Below the pieces are notes generated by a model. That model was not told where the DNA came from. It saw nothing but the letters and a program-made list of their open reading frames with translations, and searched no databases. Positions 26,929 to 36,771 of a stretch of 64,000 bases of DNA are shown here, piece by piece. The position numbers and the translations under genes were made by a program. Positions within the stretch are counted from its first letter, which is position 1. Each line of letters starts with the position of its first letter. Source of the stretch: Acinetobacter variabilis (GTDB lineage: Bacteria > Pseudomonadota > Gammaproteobacteria > Pseudomonadales > Moraxellaceae). The stretch covers positions 1,185,343-1,249,342 of the forward strand of contig NZ_KB850113.1 in the NCBI RefSeq assembly GCF_000369625.1, read 5' to 3'.

Positions 26929-28005
26929 ATGAGACAAACGATTTTAGCTGTATTGTCTTTATCAACGATGGCTGCACTTTTAACAGGGTGTGGTGGTGAT
27001 CTAGTACTTCTGAACTCTAAGGGTCCAGTTGCTGAAGGCCAAAGTAGCCTGATGATGACTGCGATTTACTTAATGCTGTTGGTGGTAATTCCATCAATTA
27101 TCATGGCATTATGGTTCGGTTGGAAATATCGCGCATCGAATAAAGACGCAGACTATAAACCTACATGGGCACACTCTACTGCGATTGAAATTGTAGTTTG
27201 GGGTATCCCTGTCATTATTATTGGTATTTTAGCTTGGTTAACTTGGTGGGGTTCCCACAAGTACGACCCATACCGCCCACTTGAGGCAGATAAAGCACCA
27301 TTAACCGTTCAGGTTATTGCTGAACAGTTCAAATGGATCTTCATCTACCCAGAACAAAACATTGCGACTGTAAACGAAATTCGCTTCCCAGAGAAAACTC
27401 CGGTAAGTCTTCGTTTGACTTCTAACTTCACGATGAACTCATTCTTCATCCCTGCGTTAAGTGGTCAGATCTATGCAATGGCGGGTATGCAAACTCACCT
27501 GAACTTAATGGCAGACGAAACTAGCCCAGCTGAAGGCTACCGCGGTTTTTCTTCTAACTATTCAGGCTATGGCTTCTCACAAATGCGCTTCCGTGCACAT
27601 GCTGTGACTGATGCTCAGTTTGCTGAATGGGTAGCTGCAGTTAAAGCAGGTAACGGTACTTCAGTAAATCCAGAAGCAGTTCAAAAAACTGTTTTAGACC
27701 AAGCTGAATTTGCAAGCTTGCGTGACGGTAACCGTGGTAAACACCAAATCGAAGCGATTATTGCAAAAGCTACAACTCCTGAAGAGAAGGCTGCTGCTGA
27801 AGCAATGAAGCCTTACCCAACTAAGCCACATCCAGTGACTTACTACTCTTCTGTTGAGCAAGGTTTGTTTGAATCTGTGATCAATAACTACATGAGTAAC
27901 TATCACGGTGCTGATCACTCAGCGTCTTCTGTTGCTCACCAGGAAGCAGCTGCTTCTGAAGCACATGTAGATGTTGAACATGCGACTGCTTCTCAAGGAG
28001 AATAA
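26929..28005 (+). CDS. cyoA: Cytochrome bo3 ubiquinol oxidase subunit II
   Basis: A 358-residue lipoprotein subunit of the bo3-type quinol oxidase. A signal peptide with the lipobox LLTGC at 18-21 is followed by two membrane spans and a periplasmic cupredoxin domain lacking the CuA ligands, as expected for a quinol oxidase. Typical segments are VIAEQFKWIFIYP and NSFFIPALSGQIYAM. The His- and Ala-rich tail is variable. GAGG precedes the start. It is first gene of cyoABCDE. Confidence 0.97.
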   Translation: MRQTILAVLSLSTMAALLTGCGGDLVLLNSKGPVAEGQSSLMMTAIYLMLLVVIPSIIMALWFGWKYRASNKDADYKPTWAHSTAIEIVVWGIPVIIIGILAWLTWWGSHKYDPYRPLEADKAPLTVQVIAEQFKWIFIYPEQNIATVNEIRFPEKTPVSLRLTSNFTMNSFFIPALSGQIYAMAGMQTHLNLMADETSPAEGYRGFSSNYSGYGFSQMRFRAHAVTDAQFAEWVAAVKAGNGTSVNPEAVQKTVLDQAEFASLRDGNRGKHQIEAIIAKATTPEEKAAAEAMKPYPTKPHPVTYYSSVEQGLFESVINNYMSNYHGADHSASSVAHQEAAASEAHVDVEHATASQGE

Positions 28006-28008
28006 TTC

Positions 28009-29997
28009 ATGAGCTTCTTAGGTAAGTTAGGTCCAGATGCAATTCCGTACGATCCAATCGTACTGGTAACTGTTGCAATGATGATCTTAGGTGGTATCGC
28101 AGTTGTTGCGGGTATTACCTACTTCAAAAAATGGGGCTACCTGTGGAACGAATGGTTCACATCTGTAGACCATAAAAAAATTGGTATCATGTATATCTTT
28201 GTATCAGTGGTCATGCTGGTACGTGGTTTCGCCGATGCGATCATGATGCGTCTTCAGCAGTTCCTTGCAAAAGGTGGCGGCGAAGGCTACTTGCACCCAG
28301 AACACTATGACCAGATCTTCACCGCACACGGTGTGATCATGATCTTCTTCGTGGCAATGGGTCTTGTTGTTGGTTTAATGAACATCTCTGTACCGCTTCA
28401 AATCGGTGCACGTGACGTTGCATTCCCATTATTGAACTCTCTAAGCTTCTGGTTGTTTGCTGGTGCTGCAGGTTTGATGATGGCTTCACTTGCTCTAGGT
28501 GAATTCGCTGCGACTGGTTGGATGGCTTATCCTCCACTATCAGGCATTGAATACTCTCCTGGCGTCGGTGTGGATTACTATATCTGGGCACTGCAGATTT
28601 CAGGTCTGGGTACGCTATTAACGGGTGTTAACTTCTTCGTTACCATCATCAAAATGCGTGCGCCTGGCATGAAACTGATGGAAATGCCAATCTTTACCTG
28701 GACATCTTTATGTACAGCAGTATTGATTATCGCAGCATTCCCAGTGTTGACTGCTACTATTGCAATGCTGTCTCTTGACCGTTACTTCGGCTTCCACTTC
28801 TTCACAAATGAGCTAGGCGGTAGCCCAATGCTTTATGTGAACTTGATTTGGACTTGGGGTCACCCAGAAGTATACATTCTGGTATTGCCAGCATTTGGTA
28901 TTTACTCTGAAGTTGTATCGACTTTCGCTCGTAAAGCATTGTTCGGTTACAAATCAATGGTGTATGCAACAGTTGCAATTACAGTATTGTCATTCGTTGT
29001 ATGGGTTCACCACTTCTTTACCATGGGTGCAGGTGCCAACGTTAACGCGTTCTTCGGTATCATGACCATGATTATTGCGATTCCTACTGGTGTGAAAATC
29101 TTCTCTTGGTTGTTCACCATGTACAAGGGTCGTATCGTTTACACTACCCCAATGCTATGGACACTTGGCTTCCTTGTGACCTTTGGTATCGGTGGTTTAA
29201 CAGGTGTATTGATGGCGGTTCCACCAGCGGACTTCCTGGTACACAACTCTTTATTCCTGATCGCTCACTTCCATAACGTAATTATTGGTGGTGTAGTATT
29301 CGCTATGTTCGCGGGTATCATTTTCTACTGGCCGAAAATGTTCGGTTGGAGACTGAATGAGACTTGGGGTAAAGCAGCATTCTGGTTCTGGTTCTTCGGT
29401 TTCTACTTTGCATTCATGCCACTTTATATCCTTGGTTTCATGGGTATGACTCGTCGTCTGAATACATTTGATAACCCAGACTGGGATCCGTATGTAAACA
29501 TCGCAATGTTCGGTGCAGTTCTTGTTGCACTTGGTATTGTATGTTTCATCATGCAAATCGTTGTTGGTTTCCTACAACGCGATCAACGTCTAGATTTGAC
29601 TGGCGATCCATGGGATGGTCGTACGCTTGAATGGGCTACATCTTCTCCTGCTCCGTTCTATAACTTTGCTCATCTTCCAAAGATCAATGGTATTGATACT
29701 TTCTGGATCGAGAAAGAAAACGGTGTTGCTTATGCAAAACCTACGAAGTACGAAGATATCCATATGCCGACTAACCGTGCTGCTGGTTTCATTATCGCAA
29801 TGTTCATCACTGTTATGGGCTTCGCGTTAATCTGGCACATCTGGTGGCTAGTAGCGGTTACTTTCGTAGCAGCTATCATCAGCTTCATCGTGTCTTCTTT
29901 CACCAAGAAAGTGGATTACTATGTTCCTGCTGCTGAAGTTGAGCGTATTGAAGGTGAACGTTATGCGATCCTTGAAAAACACTTGAAGAAGGACTAA
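28009..29997 (+). CDS. cyoB: Cytochrome bo3 ubiquinol oxidase subunit I
   Basis: The 662-residue catalytic haem-copper oxidase subunit, which binds haem b, haem o3 and CuB and pumps protons. The CuB/crosslink region [12 protein letters not shown], the HHFF segment (WVHHFFTMG) and the distal His pair in [11 protein letters not shown] are all present. AAGGAG precedes the start 3 nt after cyoA. Length matches the family. Confidence 0.98.
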   Translation: MSFLGKLGPDAIPYDPIVLVTVAMMILGGIAVVAGITYFKKWGYLWNEWFTSVDHKKIGIMYIFVSVVMLVRGFADAIMMRLQQFLAKGGGEGYLHPEHYDQIFTAHGVIMIFFVAMGLVVGLMNISVPLQIGARDVAFPLLNSLSFWLFAGAAGLMMASLALGEFAATGWMAYPPLSGIEYSPGVGVDYYIWALQISGLGTLLTGVNFFVTIIKMRAPGMKLMEMPIFTWTSLCTAVLIIAAFPVLTATIAMLSLDRYFGFHFFTNELGGSPMLYVNLIWTWGHPEVYILVLPAFGIYSEVVSTFARKALFGYKSMVYATVAITVLSFVVWVHHFFTMGAGANVNAFFGIMTMIIAIPTGVKIFSWLFTMYKGRIVYTTPMLWTLGFLVTFGIGGLTGVLMAVPPADFLVHNSLFLIAHFHNVIIGGVVFAMFAGIIFYWPKMFGWRLNETWGKAAFWFWFFGFYFAFMPLYILGFMGMTRRLNTFDNPDWDPYVNIAMFGAVLVALGIVCFIMQIVVGFLQRDQRLDLTGDPWDGRTLEWATSSPAPFYNFAHLPKINGIDTFWIEKENGVAYAKPTKYEDIHMPTNRAAGFIIAMFITVMGFALIWHIWWLVAVTFVAAIISFIVSSFTKKVDYYVPAAEVERIEGERYAILEKHLKKD

Positions 29998-30001
29998 GAC
30001 C

Positions 30002-30622
30002 ATGGCTGAAGTACTTCATCACGATAACCACGGGCACGATGAGCATCATCATCACGATGATACTGACATCACTGTCTTTGGTTTCTGGACTTACTTGATG
30101 AGTGACCTTATCCTTTTCGGTACACTCTTCATTGCATTCGCTGTTTTAAGTAGCCACGTTCCATTAGGCACTCCAAGCGCGCGTGATCTGTTTGGTGATT
30201 CATTAGGCTTCGTTTTAACTGAAACGTTTGCCCTCTTGATCTCTTCCGTAACTTTTGGTTTTGCCGTTCTAGCTGCCTACAAGAAAAACGTTGGTCAGGT
30301 TCTTACCTGGTTAGCGATCACTTGGTTATTCGGTGCTGCCTTTATCGGTATGGAACTTTATGAGTTCAATCATTTAGTTCATGCTGGTCATGGCCCTAGC
30401 ACTTCTGCGTTCCTGTCTTCGTTCTTTACGTTGGTAGGTACGCACGGTATCCACGTGACTTCAGGTTTGGTATGGATGATCGTGTTAATGATTCAAATCA
30501 AGAAATATGGTTTGACTCTACCTAACACTCGTCGTCTTGCGTGCCTAAGCTTGTTCTGGCACTTCCTTGACATCGTATGGATCTGTGTATTCAGCGTAGT
30601 TTACTTGATGGGAGTTCTATAA
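30002..30622 (+). CDS. cyoC: Cytochrome bo3 ubiquinol oxidase subunit III
   Basis: A 206-residue five-span membrane subunit. It begins with a His-rich segment ([15 protein letters not shown]), then [16 protein letters not shown], and the conserved Glu in GMELYEF. Its stop overlaps the cyoD start in TAATG. Confidence 0.96.
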   Translation: MAEVLHHDNHGHDEHHHHDDTDITVFGFWTYLMSDLILFGTLFIAFAVLSSHVPLGTPSARDLFGDSLGFVLTETFALLISSVTFGFAVLAAYKKNVGQVLTWLAITWLFGAAFIGMELYEFNHLVHAGHGPSTSAFLSSFFTLVGTHGIHVTSGLVWMIVLMIQIKKYGLTLPNTRRLACLSLFWHFLDIVWICVFSVVYLMGVL

Positions 30623-30948
30623 TGAGTCATGATCATAACGCTGCTGGCGAATCACACGGTAACATGAAGCAATATACTGTTGGCTTCATCCTGTCTGTTG
30701 TCCTTACTGTAATTCCATTCGGTATGGTCATGACAGGTGGTTTTAGCCGCGGTATCTTGATTACTGCTATTGCAATTACTGCAGTCGCTCAGATTCTTGT
30801 GCAATTAATTTACTTCTTGCACATGAACTCTTCTTCAGAGCAACGCTGGAACGTAATTGCATTTGTGTATACCATCTTAACCATCGCTATTCTTTTAGTG
30901 GGTTCTGTATGGATCATGAACTACCTACACTACAATATGATGATCTAA
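30622..30948 (+). CDS. cyoD: Cytochrome bo3 ubiquinol oxidase subunit IV
   Basis: A 108-residue small subunit with three membrane spans. The ATG at 30622, overlapping the cyoC stop, is chosen over an upstream in-frame start because it gives the standard beginning MSHDHN and normal length. The segment QILVQLIYFLHM is a family signature. Confidence 0.95.
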   Translation: MSHDHNAAGESHGNMKQYTVGFILSVVLTVIPFGMVMTGGFSRGILITAIAITAVAQILVQLIYFLHMNSSSEQRWNVIAFVYTILTIAILLVGSVWIMNYLHYNMMI

Positions 30949-30958
30949 ACTGGTTGTC

Positions 30959-31837
30959 ATGCTGAAAAAGTATTTATTCCTGACTAAGCCAGGAATTCTC
31001 TTCGGTAACTTTGTTACCACTTTGGGTGGCTACTTCGTAGCCACTCAAGGTTCTGTAGATTTCCTTCTCCTGCTTCTTACTCTTATTGGTACTACTCTCG
31101 TAGTAGCATCAGGATGCGTGGTCAATAACGTTATTGATCAGGACATCGACCAAAAAATGCAGCGCACGCAAAATCGCGCACTTGTCAAAAAAACCATTTC
31201 TGTACCTGTTGCTCTCGCCTTTGCTTTTGTACTGGGTGTAATCGGTTTTGGCATTTTATGGTTCTGGGTAAATGCATACGCTTTCCTATTCGCAGTTATT
31301 GGTTTTGTCGTATACGTTGGTTTTTACAGCTTATGGACAAAACGAACAACTATTCACCAAACACTGGTAGGCAGTATTTCTGGCGCAGCACCGCCTGTGA
31401 TCGGTTATACCGCAGTTGCAAGTCAGTTTGACTTAGGTGCCCTTTTAATTTTTCTAGGGTATGCACTCTGGCAAATGCCTCATTCATGGGGAATTGCAGT
31501 TTACCGTTTTGAAGATTACAAAAATGCAGGCATTCCAATTCTGCCTGTCGCCCGTTCAATTCGACGTACCAAGATCGAATCTTTGATCTACGTGATATTG
31601 TTCGGAATCACCATGAATGCTCTATTTGTTTATGGTTATGCAAACTGGATTTATCTGGTGGTATTGAATCTGATGACGCTTTACTGGATCTATCTCAGTA
31701 TTCAGGGCTTTAAAGCTGAAGATGATCAGGCATGGGCAAAACAGTATTTCATGTTCTCGGTCAAACTGATTACCGTGATCAGTATTATTTTCAGTTTTAC
31801 TTCTACTGCCCCGCAGAATCCAATCATATTTTTTTAA
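30959..31837 (+). CDS. cyoE: Protoheme IX farnesyltransferase (haem o synthase)
   Basis: A 292-residue UbiA-superfamily prenyltransferase that attaches farnesyl to haem b to make haem o for the oxidase. The prenyl-diphosphate-binding NNVIDQDIDQKMQRT motif, the loop YSLWTKRTT and several membrane spans are visible. It is last in the cyo operon and followed by a terminator. Confidence 0.97.
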   Translation: MLKKYLFLTKPGILFGNFVTTLGGYFVATQGSVDFLLLLLTLIGTTLVVASGCVVNNVIDQDIDQKMQRTQNRALVKKTISVPVALAFAFVLGVIGFGILWFWVNAYAFLFAVIGFVVYVGFYSLWTKRTTIHQTLVGSISGAAPPVIGYTAVASQFDLGALLIFLGYALWQMPHSWGIAVYRFEDYKNAGIPILPVARSIRRTKIESLIYVILFGITMNALFVYGYANWIYLVVLNLMTLYWIYLSIQGFKAEDDQAWAKQYFMFSVKLITVISIIFSFTSTAPQNPIIFF

Positions 31838-31866
31838 AAAGATAGAGTTTTACTCTATCTTTTTTA
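31836..31866 (+). terminator. Terminator of cyo operon
   Basis: AAAAAGATAGAG and CTCTATCTTTTT form a perfect 12-bp stem around TTTTA, overlapping the end of cyoE. Confidence 0.9.
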
Positions 31867-31999
31867 TTTCTTCTGCTAAATAAATAATTCCCTTAAAGCC
31901 AATTTAAAGTAACTGTGTTTCTTCCAGAAATTTCCTTCTTGTAAATTTTTTCATTAACTTCCTTATCTGCTTAAACATTCATCATCTGGCAAGATTTGC

Positions 32000-32028
32000 T
32001 TGTATTTCAGCCCCAAAACCACTAAACT
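32000..32028 (+). promoter_or_regulatory. Candidate promoter of rpsF operon
   Basis: TTGTAT and TAAACT are spaced by 17 bp, 95 bp before the rpsF start, leaving room for a structured leader. Confidence 0.45.
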
Positions 32029-32050
32029 TCACGCTTCGCATATTATGCGA

Positions 32051-32116
32051 CACAACCAAGGTTGTGACTCCTTGCTTCAATTTCACTTAAATTGGGGCTG
32101 TTTAAACCGTAAGGAG
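32051..32116 (+). promoter_or_regulatory. Possible S6:S18 autoregulatory leader of rpsF
   Basis: CACAACCAAGGTTGTG forms a short hairpin. Then CTCCTT (32068-32073) can pair with the ribosome binding site AAGGAG (32111-32116), enclosing a CAATTT/AAATTG hairpin, with CCG just before the site. A sequestered site next to CCG resembles the known S6:S18-binding leader found before rpsF in many bacteria. Inference from pairing by eye. Confidence 0.4.
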
Positions 32117-32122
32117 CTGACA

Positions 32123-32509
32123 ATGCGTCACTACGAAATCGTACTATTGGTACATCCAGACCAAAGCGATCAAGTTGTGGGTATGGTAGAACGTTACCTG
32201 ACTCACATCAAAGAAGCTGAAGGTCAAATCCACCGTCTTGAAGACTGGGGCCGTCGTCAATTGGCTTACCCAATCAACAAGATCCACAAAGCTCACTACA
32301 TTCTTATGAATGTTGAGTGTGGTCAAACTACTCTTGATGAGCTAGAAGAATTGTTCCGTTATAACGATGCAATCATTCGTAGCCTTATCATCCGTCGTGA
32401 AAACGCTATCACTGAAGAGTCACTATTGGCTAAGAGTGCTGAAGAAAAACGTGCGCGTAAAGCTCAACGTGAAGAAGCACAACAAGCTCAAGACTCTGCT
32501 GAAGCATAA
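32123..32509 (+). CDS. rpsF: 30S ribosomal protein S6
   Basis: A 128-residue S6. The ATG at 32123 with AAGGAG upstream is chosen over an in-frame ATG 123 nt earlier, because [17 protein letters not shown] is the standard start. The conserved [16 protein letters not shown] segment is present, and the acidic, Ala/Gln-rich tail is usual. S6 binds S18 in the small-subunit platform. Confidence 0.98.
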   Translation: MRHYEIVLLVHPDQSDQVVGMVERYLTHIKEAEGQIHRLEDWGRRQLAYPINKIHKAHYILMNVECGQTTLDELEELFRYNDAIIRSLIIRRENAITEESLLAKSAEEKRARKAQREEAQQAQDSAEA

Positions 32510-32521
32510 GGAGAACCTAAC

Positions 32522-32749
32522 ATGGCACGTTTTTACCGTCGTCGCAAGTTCTGCCGCTTTACAGCTGAGAACGTTACGTACATCGACTACAAAGATATCG
32601 ACACTTTAAAACAGTACATCACTGAAAACGGCAAGATTGTTCCTAGCCGTATTACAGGTACTAAAGCTCGTTACCAACGTCAGCTAGCACTTGCTATCAA
32701 ACAAGCTCGCTACTTGTCTTTGATCCCTTACACTGACAATCATAAGTGA
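32522..32749 (+). CDS. rpsR: 30S ribosomal protein S18
   Basis: A 75-residue S18 beginning [13 protein letters not shown], with [13 protein letters not shown] and the [13 protein letters not shown] signature. AAGGAG precedes the start. It lies 12 nt after rpsF, as is standard. Confidence 0.98.
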   Translation: MARFYRRRKFCRFTAENVTYIDYKDIDTLKQYITENGKIVPSRITGTKARYQRQLALAIKQARYLSLIPYTDNHK

Positions 32750-32758
32750 GGTTGAGCT

Positions 32759-33205
32759 GTGGATATTATCTTATTACAACGCATTAAAAACCTTGGTAAA
32801 CTTGGTGATAAAGTTTCAGTTAAAGCTGGTTACGGTCGTAACTACTTGATCCCTCAAGGTAAAGCAGTTGCAGCTACTGAAGCTAACACTGCTGCTTTTG
32901 AAGCTCGTCGTGCTGAACTTGAGAAACAAGAAGCTGAAGTATTAGCTGCTGCTCAAGCACGTGCTGACCAATTGAACGAAGTTAACATCGTAATCACTGC
33001 GAAAGCTGGTGATGAAGGTAAACTGTTCGGTTCAATCGGTACTCGTGACATCGCTGACGCGTTGACAAATGCTGGTCTTACAGTTGACCGTGCTGAAGTT
33101 CGTCTTCCAAATGGCGCGCTTCGCAACACTGGTGAATTCAACATCGCAATTCAATTGCACCATGATGTTGCTGCAGAAGTTCTGGTTACTATCGTAGCTG
33201 AGTAA
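32759..33205 (+). CDS. rplI: 50S ribosomal protein L9
   Basis: A 148-residue L9 with GTG start ([17 protein letters not shown]). The N-terminal rRNA-binding domain carries the signature [16 protein letters not shown], followed by the long connecting helix and the C-terminal domain. It is third in the S6 operon and is followed by a strong terminator. Confidence 0.98.
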   Translation: MDIILLQRIKNLGKLGDKVSVKAGYGRNYLIPQGKAVAATEANTAAFEARRAELEKQEAEVLAAAQARADQLNEVNIVITAKAGDEGKLFGSIGTRDIADALTNAGLTVDRAEVRLPNGALRNTGEFNIAIQLHHDVAAEVLVTIVAE

Positions 33206-33214
33206 TTTCTCACC

Positions 33215-33248
33215 GAAAAAAGGGCATGCTTTGGCATGCTCTTTTTTT
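33215..33248 (+). terminator. Terminator after rplI
   Basis: AAAGGGCATGC and GCATGCTCTTT form a stem with one mismatch around TTTG, followed by a T-run. Confidence 0.85.
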
Positions 33249-33421
33249 ATCTGTAAAAAATATAATCTGCTCAACAGTAAAAAATTCAATTTATTCTTCG
33301 CGTTCACAAAAAATTGCACTTCGCATTTTGGATTAGACCGCGTATCATTTCATCTCGTAGTGAATAAACCTTATTCATCTCCGACAATATTTAACCATTG
33401 TATTTAAAATCAGGGATTTAT

Positions 33422-34861
33422 ATGTCACAGGCGAATGCCAGCAAAAAGGCACCTACCGCTAAACCAGAAATTGTTGCTGATACCCAACTTAAGGAGTTCC
33501 GTACTCCCCCGCACAATTTAGCGATTGAACAGGCTGTACTTGCTGCCCTTATGACTGTGGCTGAATCTTTTGAACAAGTCGGCGATGTGCTGACTGAAAA
33601 TGATTTTTATGCGACCCGGCATAAATATATTTTCCGTGCCATTGAACAGCTTTCTAAGGAAAACTCGCCTTATGATGCAGTACTGGTACATGACTGGCTG
33701 ATCAAACAGAACTTACTCGATGCTGTCGGTGGTGAAGAATATTTAATGCAGCTGATGGCTGACTCCCCTTCAAGTTTCTATAACCTGGAAACCTATGCGG
33801 GTAAAATTAAAGAGTTCTCTACTTTACGTAGCATGATCAAAGTCAGCTCTGAAATTTTACAGAATGCCTATGACACTAAAGGCCGTCCAGTGAGTGAAAT
33901 TCTGGATCTGGCTGAAACCAATATTTTCTCGATTGCCGAACAACATAATAACAATGCCAAGGCTCAAGGCCCCAAAGCCATCAATACTGTTGTAGCTGAC
34001 GTATTCGACAAGTTGAATGAACTGTCCCAATTAGAAGGTTCAATTACCGGTTTAACTACGGGATTCGTAGAACTGGACAATAAAACTTCTGGTATGCAGG
34101 CCGGTGACTTGATTATTGTCGCAGCTCGTCCTTCTATGGGTAAAACCACCTTTGCCATGAATTTGGTCGAAAGTGTGCTGTTTAACAACAACCTCCCTGC
34201 GCTGGTCTATTCGATGGAAATGCCAGCGGATTCGATTGCGATGCGTTTGATTTCATCTTTCGGCCGCGTGCATCAAGGGCATTTACGTGCCGGTAAAATG
34301 GACAGTGATGAATGGTCTAAGGTGACCAGTACCATTGTACATTTACAGGAAAAGCATCTTTATATCGATGACTCCTCTGCACTACCACCGACTGAGGTTC
34401 GTGCGCGTGCGCGTCGTATTGCCAAAATGCATGGTGGTAAACTCGGTTGTATCATGGTCGATTATCTTCAGTTGATGAAAGTGCCGGGTATGGGTGATAA
34501 CCGTGTAGGCGAGATCTCGGAGATTTCTCGCAGCTTAAAAGCCTTGGCTAAAGAAATGCAATGTCCTGTGATTGCCTTATCACAGTTGAACCGTTCTCTG
34601 GAGAACCGTCCAAACAAACGCCCGGTAATGTCTGACCTTCGTGAATCTGGTGCGATCGAGCAGGATGCCGATTTGATCATGTTTATTTACCGTGACGAGG
34701 TTTATAACAAGGAATCCAAAGAAGCTGGTACTGCCGAGATTATTATTGGAAAACAGCGTAATGGTCCAATTGGTACAGTTCGTCTGGCATTTGAAGGTCA
34801 ATATACCCGTTTCAGTAACCTCTCTCCTGAATTCTATGCCCAATATGATGATGAAGAATAA
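33422..34861 (+). CDS. dnaB: Replicative DNA helicase DnaB
   Basis: A 479-residue hexameric helicase that unwinds DNA at the fork. The ATG at 33422 is chosen because AGGGA lies 7 nt upstream; the longer frame adds eight doubtful residues. The N-terminal domain (PPHNLAIEQAVLAALM) is followed by the RecA-like domain with Walker A ARPSMGKTTFAMNL, Walker B MVDYLQLM and the Arg-finger region LRESGAIEQDAD. No intein is present. The order rplI-dnaB-alr is common in gammaproteobacteria. Confidence 0.97.
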   Translation: MSQANASKKAPTAKPEIVADTQLKEFRTPPHNLAIEQAVLAALMTVAESFEQVGDVLTENDFYATRHKYIFRAIEQLSKENSPYDAVLVHDWLIKQNLLDAVGGEEYLMQLMADSPSSFYNLETYAGKIKEFSTLRSMIKVSSEILQNAYDTKGRPVSEILDLAETNIFSIAEQHNNNAKAQGPKAINTVVADVFDKLNELSQLEGSITGLTTGFVELDNKTSGMQAGDLIIVAARPSMGKTTFAMNLVESVLFNNNLPALVYSMEMPADSIAMRLISSFGRVHQGHLRAGKMDSDEWSKVTSTIVHLQEKHLYIDDSSALPPTEVRARARRIAKMHGGKLGCIMVDYLQLMKVPGMGDNRVGEISEISRSLKALAKEMQCPVIALSQLNRSLENRPNKRPVMSDLRESGAIEQDADLIMFIYRDEVYNKESKEAGTAEIIIGKQRNGPIGTVRLAFEGQYTRFSNLSPEFYAQYDDEE

Positions 34862-34882
34862 GCACTCAAGGTTAATTTGATT

Positions 34883-34914
34883 CCAAAAAAGAGGCCGAAA
34901 TGGTCTCTTTTTTA
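34883..34914 (+). terminator. Terminator after dnaB
   Basis: AAAAAAGAGGCC and the opposing GGTCTCTTTTTT form a GAAA-loop hairpin with one wobble pair and a T-run. Confidence 0.85.
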
Positions 34915-35092
34915 TTTAGAATGCCTGCTGTGCATGAAATTATATAAATGAGCATGTCCATTTATGGCAGATAGGTCTACAATATTTGCAATTTTGAAAT
35001 GACCGCTTTTGTTTTCACAATCCTGTTATTTCTCTCCCTCTTTTGTGTGTTCCACACGATATTATTTTTGTCATCCCGCAGGAGTATCTAGG

Positions 35093-36163
35093 GTGCGCCA
35101 AGCTACAGTTTATATTGACAGTGAAGCACTGCAATATAATTTAAACCGTGTCAAACAACTTGCCCCAACCGCTAAAATCGTCAGCATGGTCAAAGCCAAT
35201 GCTTACGGACATGGAGTTAAAGACTGCTTAGCAGCCTTAAAAGATAGTGATACCTTTGGGGTCGCCTGTCTGGAAGAAGCCCTGGAAATTCGTGAACTCG
35301 GCTACCAGCAACCCATTACCCTGATCGAAGGCATTTTCTCTGCAGATGAAATGCAGGTTGTGATCGATCAGAATATTGAAGTCATTGTGCATCATCAGCC
35401 ACAACTGGACTGGTTACTGGCAAATAAAGAAGCCTATATTGCGAAAGGCTTGAAAGTCTGGGTGAAACTCAACAGCGGTATGAACCGTCTTGGTTTTAAA
35501 ATTGATGTGATTAAAGATGTGATCAATCAACTAAAAGCAGAAGGTTTTACCTGCGTGCTGGCGATGCACTTTGCCAATGCTGATGCGGAACATCCACTCA
35601 ATGAACAGCAAATCCAGCAGTTCCTTGAAGTGAAAAATGACTGCGCACCTTTAATGGGTTCTTGTTGTAATTCAGCTGCGATCTATAAATATCCAGAATT
35701 GCATTTTGACTTTGTGCGTCCAGGTATCATGCTTTACGGCGCGACTCCATTTGCAGACAAAACTGTACATGATCTGGATCTAAAACCAGTCATGACTTTT
35801 ACTGCGGAAGTGATTGCACTAAACAATATCAAAGCGGGTGAACATGTCGGCTATGGTTCTACTTTCACTGCTGATCAAGATATGACTTTAGCCATTGTTT
35901 CTATCGGTTATGGTGATGGTTATCCACGTGCTTTCCCGAAACAGAACTATGTAGCGATTAATGATCAGCAAACCCGTGTGATTGGCCGTGTGGCAATGGA
36001 CATGATTGCCATTGATGCAACTGGTCTCAATCTGGAATTAGGTACTGAAGTCGAACTATGGGGCAAATCCCGTCTGGTTGATGATGTAGCTGAAGCCAAT
36101 GGTACGATTGGTTATGAATTACTTTGCCGTATGTCTGCCCGCCCGGTACGCAAACTGGTTTAA
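35093..36163 (+). CDS. alr: Alanine racemase
   Basis: A 356-residue PLP-dependent racemase that makes D-alanine for peptidoglycan. The GTG start at 35093 is preferred, because AGGAG lies 8 nt before it and the product begins VRQATVYIDSEAL as in the family; an upstream in-frame ATG would add 28 non-conserved residues. PLP Lys34 is in MVKANAYGHG, and the second-base Tyr is in HVGYGSTF. It follows dnaB and is ended by a terminator. Confidence 0.95.
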   Translation: MRQATVYIDSEALQYNLNRVKQLAPTAKIVSMVKANAYGHGVKDCLAALKDSDTFGVACLEEALEIRELGYQQPITLIEGIFSADEMQVVIDQNIEVIVHHQPQLDWLLANKEAYIAKGLKVWVKLNSGMNRLGFKIDVIKDVINQLKAEGFTCVLAMHFANADAEHPLNEQQIQQFLEVKNDCAPLMGSCCNSAAIYKYPELHFDFVRPGIMLYGATPFADKTVHDLDLKPVMTFTAEVIALNNIKAGEHVGYGSTFTADQDMTLAIVSIGYGDGYPRAFPKQNYVAINDQQTRVIGRVAMDMIAIDATGLNLELGTEVELWGKSRLVDDVAEANGTIGYELLCRMSARPVRKLV

Positions 36164-36186
36164 AGAAAAACTAGCCAAAAATAATG

Positions 36187-36213
36187 AAGCCCAATATAAA
36201 TTGGGCTTTTTTA
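36187..36213. terminator. Terminator between alr and the BLUF gene
   Basis: AAGCCCAAT and ATTGGGCTT enclose ATAA and are followed by a T-run. The genes converge here. Confidence 0.85.
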
Positions 36214-36225
36214 TACGGTCAGTAT

Positions 36226-36657
36226 TTAAGCTAATTTTTGCTCTTCATTTTCGATTAATGACAGTTCAAGTAATAAAGCATCTACTTGTTCCTGGTTAAA
36301 ATCATTAGGCGTAAAAACTTCAAGCCCCATCTCTTGGCAGAATTGTTGAATGGAACTGCGTTTAGAAATGTATTTCATCGACCAGTCGCCAAAAGTACGC
36401 TGCTCAATCTCTTTAGTTTCAAATAGTTTAATATTTTTATGGCGTGAATCTTTAGATAGTCTCTCTGTCAGTAAAGCTTTTAAAACCAGACATTCACCTT
36501 CCAAGCACTGGAAAAAATGTCCATCAGCAAAATAAAGCACCCCTGTTATTTGATTAGGATGATTAAAATCACGTGCTTTTTTAAGGATATCCGTTAAATC
36601 TTGAAGTAAGTCGGCTTTGGACGAGGTACTTTCACTGGCATAACAAAATTGGTACAT
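36226..36657 (-). CDS. blsA: BLUF-domain blue-light sensor, BlsA-like
   Basis: A 143-residue protein made almost entirely of one BLUF domain, which binds FAD and senses blue light. The photocycle residues are present: Tyr6 in CYASES, Asn32, Gln50 in HFFQCLEGE and Trp92 in DWSMKYIS. The whole sequence resembles Acinetobacter BlsA (CYAS start, ARDFN, GVLYYAD-like, FFQCLEGE, QWSMKY-like), which modulates motility, biofilm and virulence by binding transcription regulators. No output domain is fused, consistent with a protein-protein signalling role. It lies next to, but is probably separate from, the Anbu cluster. Confidence 0.88.
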   Translation of the reverse strand: MYQFCYASESTSSKADLLQDLTDILKKARDFNHPNQITGVLYFADGHFFQCLEGECLVLKALLTERLSKDSRHKNIKLFETKEIEQRTFGDWSMKYISKRSSIQQFCQEMGLEVFTPNDFNQEQVDALLLELSLIENEEQKLA

Positions 36658-36771
36658 GCGGCTAACCTCTATTCTTATCTATGCAATATCGTATAGAAGT
36701 TAGCACTGTACACTAAGCAGTCAATTTTTACTAATTCTTATAAGAAAAACTTATTTTTATTTCTATAAATA

